Virus record (IMG/VR): IMGVR_UViG_3300030390_001955
Location: 1-25,024 of that record
Length of the DNA: 25,024 nt
Strand: one strand, 5' to 3'
From: a virus
Numbering within the stretch: the stretch's first letter is position 1; each line of letters opens with the position of its first letter. Positions 21,103 to 25,024 of the stretch are shown piece by piece. A program made the position numbers and the translations under genes. A model generated the notes under the pieces. That model made no database searches and was not told where the DNA came from. It saw only the letters and a list, made by a program, of their open reading frames with translations.

Positions 21103-22032
21103 TTACTTATTATTTAATATTTGTTGGATTAACGACATTATATTTATTTCCTTGTCGATTCGGAAATTTGATTTGTATTGATGTTCATTTATTAAAATAG
21201 CTACTGTACCTTCTTTATCTGGTGAATATTCTGATGAGCGTTCATACAATGCTCTAAATAATTCATCAAAATCGTCTACATTAGCATCTGCTATAATTTG
21301 ACGTATATCATTGTAACAATCTACTTTATTAAATTTAGATCCTTCTGATAGAGCATTAATTACTTTATCTATATAATTAGACGATACTAGTATTGATTTA
21401 TCTAGTTTTAATGTATTATCTAACGTAGATAACTGTATAGTATTAATACATTTACGTAAATCAGGATAATATTGGTTAACTAAAGGTACTAAATCATTTA
21501 TATCATGTTCAATTGATTCTTGTTGTAAGATCCAATTTAAATGTTTAGCAACATCTTTTTTAGTTGGAGGTATAATTTTAAGTACTTGGCATCTTGATTG
21601 TAAAGGATCAATAATACGTTCTACAAAATTACAAGTCATTATAAACCTAGTAGTACGCGAAAACGTTTCAATGATATTACGGAGTGAAGCTTGTGCTTGG
21701 ATAGTAAGAAAATCAGCCTCATCCAAAATGACAACCTTAAGTGGTTTAAACGAAGCCACACTTGCAAAGCCTTGTACCTTATCCCTAATAGTCTCAATCC
21801 CTCTTTCATCGGAGGCATTAATGTAAAGGTGGTCGCAATCAAGGTTTTTAATAATAATTTTTGCAAGGGTTGTTTTACCCGTTCCTGCTGGTCCATAAAA
21901 TATTAAATTTTGAATATCATTCTGTTCTAAATACTTTGATATAGATTTTTTGATAGTCTCGTTTCCAACATAGTTCTCTAACTTACTTGGTCGATACTTT
22001 TCTACTAATAAACTATTGTCCAAACTCGCCAT
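21103..22032 (-). CDS. 44: gp44-like clamp loader large subunit, AAA+ ATPase (309 aa)
   Basis: Walker A GPAGTGKTT (47-55), Walker B VVILDEAD (100-107), sensor 1 region FIMTCNF (130-136) and the SRC motif with the trans arginine finger (146-148) are all present and in the order of clamp-loader ATPases. N-terminal LLVEKYRPSKLENYVG is the classic RFC/gp44 start. Helical collar follows from about 225. Length (309) is close to T4 gp44 (319). It uses ATP to open the sliding clamp and load it at primer ends. A gp45 clamp gene is not in this window. Confidence 0.92.
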   Translation of the reverse strand: MASLDNSLLVEKYRPSKLENYVGNETIKKSISKYLEQNDIQNLIFYGPAGTGKTTLAKIIIKNLDCDHLYINASDERGIETIRDKVQGFASVASFKPLKVVILDEADFLTIQAQASLRNIIETFSRTTRFIMTCNFVERIIDPLQSRCQVLKIIPPTKKDVAKHLNWILQQESIEHDINDLVPLVNQYYPDLRKCINTIQLSTLDNTLKLDKSILVSSNYIDKVINALSEGSKFNKVDCYNDIRQIIADANVDDFDELFRALYERSSEYSPDKEGTVAILINEHQYKSNFRIDKEINIMSLIQQILNNK

Positions 22033-22282
22033 ATATTGAATATTTCTTTTCTGGTTCTATAATTACTTCTTCTTCTGTAGTAGATATCGCGTATAATTCA
22101 CTTTTTAAGGGAGCAAGTCGATATTCACCTCTAAATCCTGTTTTTACCATATAAGCTTCTAAACAATCAGTTAATGTCTTATGTAATGGACCATCTGGTT
22201 CATTAGCAACTAATCTCCACTTATCACCTGGTGGTACTCTACGAGCAATTAAAATCTTATGTTCTTTTATTATTTTTTCCAT
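22013..22282 (-). CDS. Small phage protein of unknown function from a probable leaderless mRNA (89 aa)
   Basis: An 89-residue alpha/beta protein: MEKIIKEHKILIARRV, PPGDKWRLVANEPDG, then a helix TLTDCLEAYMVKTG and acidic C-terminal region. Not recognised. The ATG at 22282 lies 3 nt past the -7 box TATATTTAC, leaving no room for a ribosome-binding site, so translation probably starts at the 5' end of the mRNA. It overlaps gp44 by 20 nt and leads the replication operon. Confidence 0.7.
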   Translation of the reverse strand: MEKIIKEHKILIARRVPPGDKWRLVANEPDGPLHKTLTDCLEAYMVKTGFRGEYRLAPLKSELYAISTTEEEVIIEPEKKYSIYGEFGQ

Positions 22283-22285
22283 AAT

Positions 22286-22317
22286 GTAAATATACGAAAA
22301 ATAAATGGGGGAACCAA
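22286..22317 (-). promoter_or_regulatory. Bacteroidota-type promoter embedded in terminator (TTG-N20-TATATTTAC)
   Basis: TTG at 22315-22317 lies in the 9-nt loop of the hairpin below; TATATTTAC is at 22286-22294 with a 20-nt spacer ending in TTCG. It should drive the gp44/gp62/nuclease operon. Confidence 0.75.
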
Positions 22318-22331
22318 AAGCTCCCCCGTTT
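22303..22331 (-). terminator. Strong terminator after the chaperone/histone operon
   Basis: A GGGGGA/TCCCCC core (22307-22312 with 22322-22327) extends through AAAT/GTTT at the base to about 10 bp, with a 9-nt loop. On the minus strand it is followed by a T-rich run (TTTATTTTT). It lies just after the histone-like gene stop at 22334. Confidence 0.8.
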
Positions 22332-22333
22332 AT

Positions 22334-22501
22334 CTACTTAGATTCTGCTACAGATGCTTTTTTATAATCTGTAATTACTCTTTTAATAGCTTGCGCTGCT
22401 TTTCTAGCTCGTCCTTGACTTGCTTTTGTAGTTCCTACATGTTCCGCTGCTAAGGTATTAAAGTTTTCTTCAATTACCTCAAAAATTTCTTGTTTTGTCA
22501 T
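22334..22501 (-). CDS. Hc1-type histone-like protein (55 aa)
   Basis: The 55-residue product (MTKQEIFEVIEENFNTLAAE then HVGTTKASQGRARKAAQAIK then RVITDYKKASVAESK) has an acidic N-terminal helix and a basic Lys/Arg/Ala-rich C-terminal half. RARKAA...DYKKASVAESK closely resembles the RARKxxL...EFRKVSVEASK ending of the small Hc1-like histones of Flavobacteria and Bacteroides (PF07432 type). These coat and compact DNA. Start at 22501 lies about 31 nt after groEL, and the terminator follows directly, so it is the last gene of the groES-groEL transcript. It may package phage DNA or remodel the host nucleoid; resemblance is by recall, not alignment. Confidence 0.65.
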   Translation of the reverse strand: MTKQEIFEVIEENFNTLAAEHVGTTKASQGRARKAAQAIKRVITDYKKASVAESK

Positions 22502-22532
22502 TCTCTTTTTTATTTATTTATTAATTATTAAT

Positions 22533-24152
22533 TTACATTCCCATACCCATCATTGGGTCCATTTGTTGTTGTTGTTTATCATCACTAAGTTCATTAACTA
22601 CGGTACATTCTGTTAATAATACTGTACCTGCTACTGAAGCTGCGTTTTGTAATGCTGTTCTAGCTACTTTAGTTGGGTCAATAATACCCTCATCTTTCAT
22701 ATCAACTACTTTTTCAGTTTTGATATTATAACCATCCCATGTTTTGTTTTTAGTTGCTAATTTAGCTGATAATATTTCTGCTTGAGTATTATCGTATCCG
22801 GCATTTACTAAAATTTGTTTAAATGGTTGCATACATGCCTTTTTAACAATACTAGCACCTGTACTAGATGGTTTTATATCTGAAGAGGCATATAATAATG
22901 CTGCTCCACCTCCTGGTACTATTCCTTCTTCAATAGCTGCTTTTGTTGCATGTAATGCGTCATCAACTCTATCTTTTTTCTCCCTCATTTCAGTTTCAGT
23001 GTTACCACCTACATGAATAATAGCTACTCCTCCTGTGAATTTCGCGAGCCTTTCTTGAAGTTTTTCGATTTCGAACGGCGTTGTTGCTTTATTGATTTGT
23101 TGCTGTAATTCTTCAATACGTGCTTCAATCTGTTCAATTCCTCCTTTTCCATCTACTATTGTTGTTTCTTCTTTTCCTATTGTTGCGGTTCTAGCTTCTC
23201 CAAACCATTCCCAAGAAAATTTGTCAAGCTTCATTCCTTTTTGTTTGTCAAATACTACTCCACCAGTAGTAACAGCAATATCTTCTAATACTAATTTACG
23301 TCTATCACCAAAATCTGGGGCTTTAACTGCACATACTTTCATTGTACCTCTCATTTTATTAACAATAAGAGTTGCTAGTGCTTCATTATCAATATCTTCA
23401 GCAATAATCAATAATGATTTCGCTTGTGCCGATACTGCTTCTAAAATAGGTAATAATTCTTTTACATGAGTAATTTTTTGATCTGCAATAAGAATTAGAG
23501 GGTTGTCTAATGTAGCAGTCATGGTATTATTGTTAGTAACAAAGTATGGTGATTTATAACCTCTATCAAACTGTAACCCTTCAACAGTTTCTAAATAAGT
23601 TTCCCCAGTACGAGATTCTTCAATGTGAACAACACCTTCTAATCCTACTTTTTCTATTGCGGTTGCAATTAATTTCCCAGTTTCAGGATCATTATTAGCA
23701 GAAATGGTCGCAATTTGTTCTAATTGTTCTTCACCTGAAATATCTTCTGATATATTATTTCTAAGATTATCAACTATTTTTTCTACAGTTGAGTCTATAT
23801 CTCTTTTAATTTGAACTGCATTTTCATCATTATTCAAGGCATTTAAACCTGCTTTTACCATTTCACGAGCTAATAAAGTAGAAGTTGTTGTTCCATCTCC
23901 TGCTTTTTCAGCTGTTTTAATAGCAGCTTGTTTTACTAATTGTACTCCTAATTCTTGTTCAGGATCTTTAAGTGTAATAGATTTAGCAACAGTAACTCCA
24001 TCTTTTGTTGATTGGGGTATTCCTTGTTCATTTGCTATTACTACATTCCTACCATTAGGACCTAATGTTGATACTACAGCATCTGCTAAAATATCTATCC
24101 CTTTTACTAAATTTTCTCGGGCTGTTGAGCCTAGTGTGACTTGTTTACTCAT
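22533..24152 (-). CDS. groEL: GroEL (Hsp60) chaperonin (539 aa)
   Basis: A full-length chaperonin: D51 in KDGVTVAKS and GDGTTT (85-90) bind ATP-Mg, and D398 in RVDDALHATKAAIEEG with the following PGGG is the hydrolysis aspartate. The apical domain keeps GYKSPYF (198-204) and the hydrophobic helix KELLPILEAV used for substrate and GroES binding. The tail MDPMMGMGM resembles the Gly-Gly-Met end of bacterial GroEL. Residues 310-340 (KFSWEWFGEARTATIGKEET) diverge from the usual bacterial sequence. All catalytic residues are intact, so it should be active. Overlaps groES by 8 nt. Most phages borrow the host GroEL, so a complete own copy is unusual. Confidence 0.97.
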   Translation of the reverse strand: MSKQVTLGSTARENLVKGIDILADAVVSTLGPNGRNVVIANEQGIPQSTKDGVTVAKSITLKDPEQELGVQLVKQAAIKTAEKAGDGTTTSTLLAREMVKAGLNALNNDENAVQIKRDIDSTVEKIVDNLRNNISEDISGEEQLEQIATISANNDPETGKLIATAIEKVGLEGVVHIEESRTGETYLETVEGLQFDRGYKSPYFVTNNNTMTATLDNPLILIADQKITHVKELLPILEAVSAQAKSLLIIAEDIDNEALATLIVNKMRGTMKVCAVKAPDFGDRRKLVLEDIAVTTGGVVFDKQKGMKLDKFSWEWFGEARTATIGKEETTIVDGKGGIEQIEARIEELQQQINKATTPFEIEKLQERLAKFTGGVAIIHVGGNTETEMREKKDRVDDALHATKAAIEEGIVPGGGAALLYASSDIKPSSTGASIVKKACMQPFKQILVNAGYDNTQAEILSAKLATKNKTWDGYNIKTEKVVDMKDEGIIDPTKVARTALQNAASVAGTVLLTECTVVNELSDDKQQQQMDPMMGMGM

Positions 24153-24456
24153 TGTCTTTTTTTTCTTTTTTATTAATTTTTGCTAAAATTTGGTTTTCAG
24201 GTCCAACGTAATAATCTTCCCCGTCATAAGGTAACTTAGTAAAACCCATAGTAGGTAATACTACTTTATCTCCAACTTTTAGAGTAGTAGGTAAAAAACT
24301 TCCCATTTGTGTTGGTTGACCAGGACCAATTGCTACTACTTCTCCCATTTCATTTTTTTCATTCCCTAAATCTGGGACAATGATGTTACCAACTGTCGTT
24401 TCTCCGACCTCAATTGGTTTTACAATAACTGCGTTAAATAGCGCTTCTAATTCCAT
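24145..24456 (-). CDS. groES: GroES (Hsp10) co-chaperonin (103 aa)
   Basis: The start NAVIVKPIEVGETTVGNIIV (8-27) contains the beta barrel entry and the mobile loop, with hydrophobic IIV in the position of the IVL that binds GroEL. GEVVAIGPGQ (38-47), VGDKVVLP and GEDYYVGPENQILAKI follow as in bacterial GroES. Length 103 is near the bacterial norm (about 97) and much closer to GroES than to T4 gp31. Translationally coupled to groEL by an 8-nt overlap. It caps the GroEL ring during folding; likely clients are phage capsid or glycan enzymes, which is inference. Confidence 0.93.
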   Translation of the reverse strand: MELEALFNAVIVKPIEVGETTVGNIIVPDLGNEKNEMGEVVAIGPGQPTQMGSFLPTTLKVGDKVVLPTMGFTKLPYDGEDYYVGPENQILAKINKKEKKDNE

Positions 24457-24754
24457 CTGTGTAATTTTTAATGTTAGTACTTATTTTTATATAATTGTTA
24501 ATATATTCTTCTAAACTATCAAAATTTTCTACATCTGCTTTTAAAGTAGCTATTTTTTGTAAAGCTTGTTCAAATTTAGCGTAGTAATATAATGATTTTT
24601 CATAGGTTTTTGGTGTTCCCTTTTTAGCTCTAAAATGAGAGGCATCAGATGTCACATTTTGTTTTACAGTATAACTGTATTCATCTTTAGTAATAAAGAA
24701 TGGTTCTAGCAAAGGATCGGTAATAGTCTGAATAGACTTTCTTTTTGTTGTCAT
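24434..24754 (-). CDS. Conserved-looking phage protein of unknown function (106 aa)
   Basis: The chain begins with TITDPLLEPFFITKDEYSYT (10-29), continues with GTPKTYEKSLYYYAKFEQAL (46-65) and ends in helices (SLEEYINNYIKISTNIKNY). I have an impression of similar ITDPLxEPFFI proteins in other phages, but cannot name a domain. It overlaps groES by 23 nt and is the first gene after the 24774 promoter, so it is expressed with the chaperonins. Function unknown. Confidence 0.7.
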   Translation of the reverse strand: MTTKRKSIQTITDPLLEPFFITKDEYSYTVKQNVTSDASHFRAKKGTPKTYEKSLYYYAKFEQALQKIATLKADVENFDSLEEYINNYIKISTNIKNYTDGIRSAI

Positions 24755-24773
24755 ATAACTTATTTATTTAGAC

Positions 24774-24805
24774 GTGAATATACGAATAATATTGCGCTAG
24801 GACAC
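24774..24805 (-). promoter_or_regulatory. Bacteroidota-type promoter (GTG-N20-TATATTCAC)
   Basis: GTG at 24803-24805, TATATTCAC at 24774-24782, spacer 20 nt ending in TTCG. It should start the chaperone/histone operon 24754-22334. Only a weak 3-bp hairpin is seen around the -33 box here. Confidence 0.65.
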
Positions 24806-24823
24806 GCCTTTTTGGTAAAACTT

Positions 24824-25024
24824 TTATTTTATTTTAATTGTTTTTGCTTTTTTAGATTCCGCGATTGGAATAAATAGATGAAGCAAACCATCTTTCATTT
24901 CTGCTTCTAATTTCTCAAGTTCGAATTTAGCTGCTACTTTATAACCCAAGTTAAAAGATCGTTTGGCTAATCCTTTATAGATATACCCAGTGTAATCTTC
25001 TTCTTCTTCGGTTGGTTTATCATA
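24824..25024 (-). CDS. Hsp20 (alpha-crystallin type) small heat-shock protein, C-terminal part only
   Basis: The gene runs off the right edge; the visible 66 residues end at a TAA at 24824-24826. GYIYKGLAKRSFNLGYKV (13-30), then FELEKLEAEMKDGLLHLFIP (34-53) and KKAKTIKIK at the end are the last strands of the alpha-crystallin domain, including the A-x-x-x-n-GLL motif, and a C-terminal extension with the IKI interaction motif. T4-like cyanophages commonly encode Hsp20. It acts as an ATP-independent holdase and here borders GroES/GroEL, forming a chaperone cluster. Confidence 0.88.
   Translation of the reverse strand, partial: YDKPTEEEEDYTGYIYKGLAKRSFNLGYKVAAKFELEKLEAEMKDGLLHLFIPIAESKKAKTIKIK

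Noticed and set aside
24788-24815. Terminator after hsp20
   Set aside because: Only a 3-bp GCG/CGC pairing is visible; too weak to call.

Overview
This window is very probably part of the genome of a large tailed phage (T4-like supergroup, broad sense) infecting a member of the Bacteroidota. The phage assignment rests on a T4-type clamp loader pair (gp44-like AAA+ ATPase and a gp62-like small subunit), a phage-style Cas4/RecB nuclease, many tiny overlapping genes of unknown function, a virion-like beta-rich protein and a 3D-domain cell-wall protein. The host assignment rests on two things seen here: nine minus-strand promoters of the form TTG/GTG-N20-TATATTYAC, close to the Bacteroidota housekeeping promoter (TTG, 17-23 nt, TAnnTTTG), and a 55-residue protein resembling the small Hc1-type histones common in Bacteroidota. 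The DNA is strongly AT-rich, every credible gene lies on the minus strand, and there is no gene-free stretch over 300 bases.

In the direction of transcription (right to left): (1) 25024-22300 is a chaperone module: the C-terminus of an Hsp20, a promoter, a small unknown gene, groES, groEL, the histone-like gene and a strong terminator. (2) 22290-18827 is a replication/nucleotide module: an unknown gene, gp44, an unknown gene, gp62, an unknown gene, a DUF1599/Nmad1 protein and a PD-(D/E)XK nuclease with Fe-S-type cysteines. (3) 18820-7172 is an unbroken run of 13 tightly packed genes: a small RHH-like protein, then 12 genes holding seven glycosyltransferases (one with two catalytic domains), three NAD(P)-dependent sugar-nucleotide enzymes, a methyltransferase and one unknown protein. 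It looks like a complete phage-encoded glycan pathway. (4) 7160-4568 is a virion/lysis-like region: Zn-ribbon, HNH-like, small coiled-coil, 3D-domain and beta-rich structural proteins. (5) 4540-1 holds short genes in small transcription units, including a SWIM zinc-finger protein, a membrane-anchored protein, a large acidic protein and a DUF3820-like protein, separated by repeated terminator/promoter cassettes.

The most striking organisational feature is regulatory. Nine near-identical promoters share an exact 20-nt spacing and a fixed TTCG just before the -7 box. At three sites the -33 TTG lies in the loop of the preceding terminator hairpin. Two promoters run straight into the ATG, predicting leaderless mRNAs. 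A 72-bp intergenic block carrying this promoter occurs three times. A second AT motif (an identical 16-mer at 3019 and 5511) precedes the virion-like genes and may be a late promoter.
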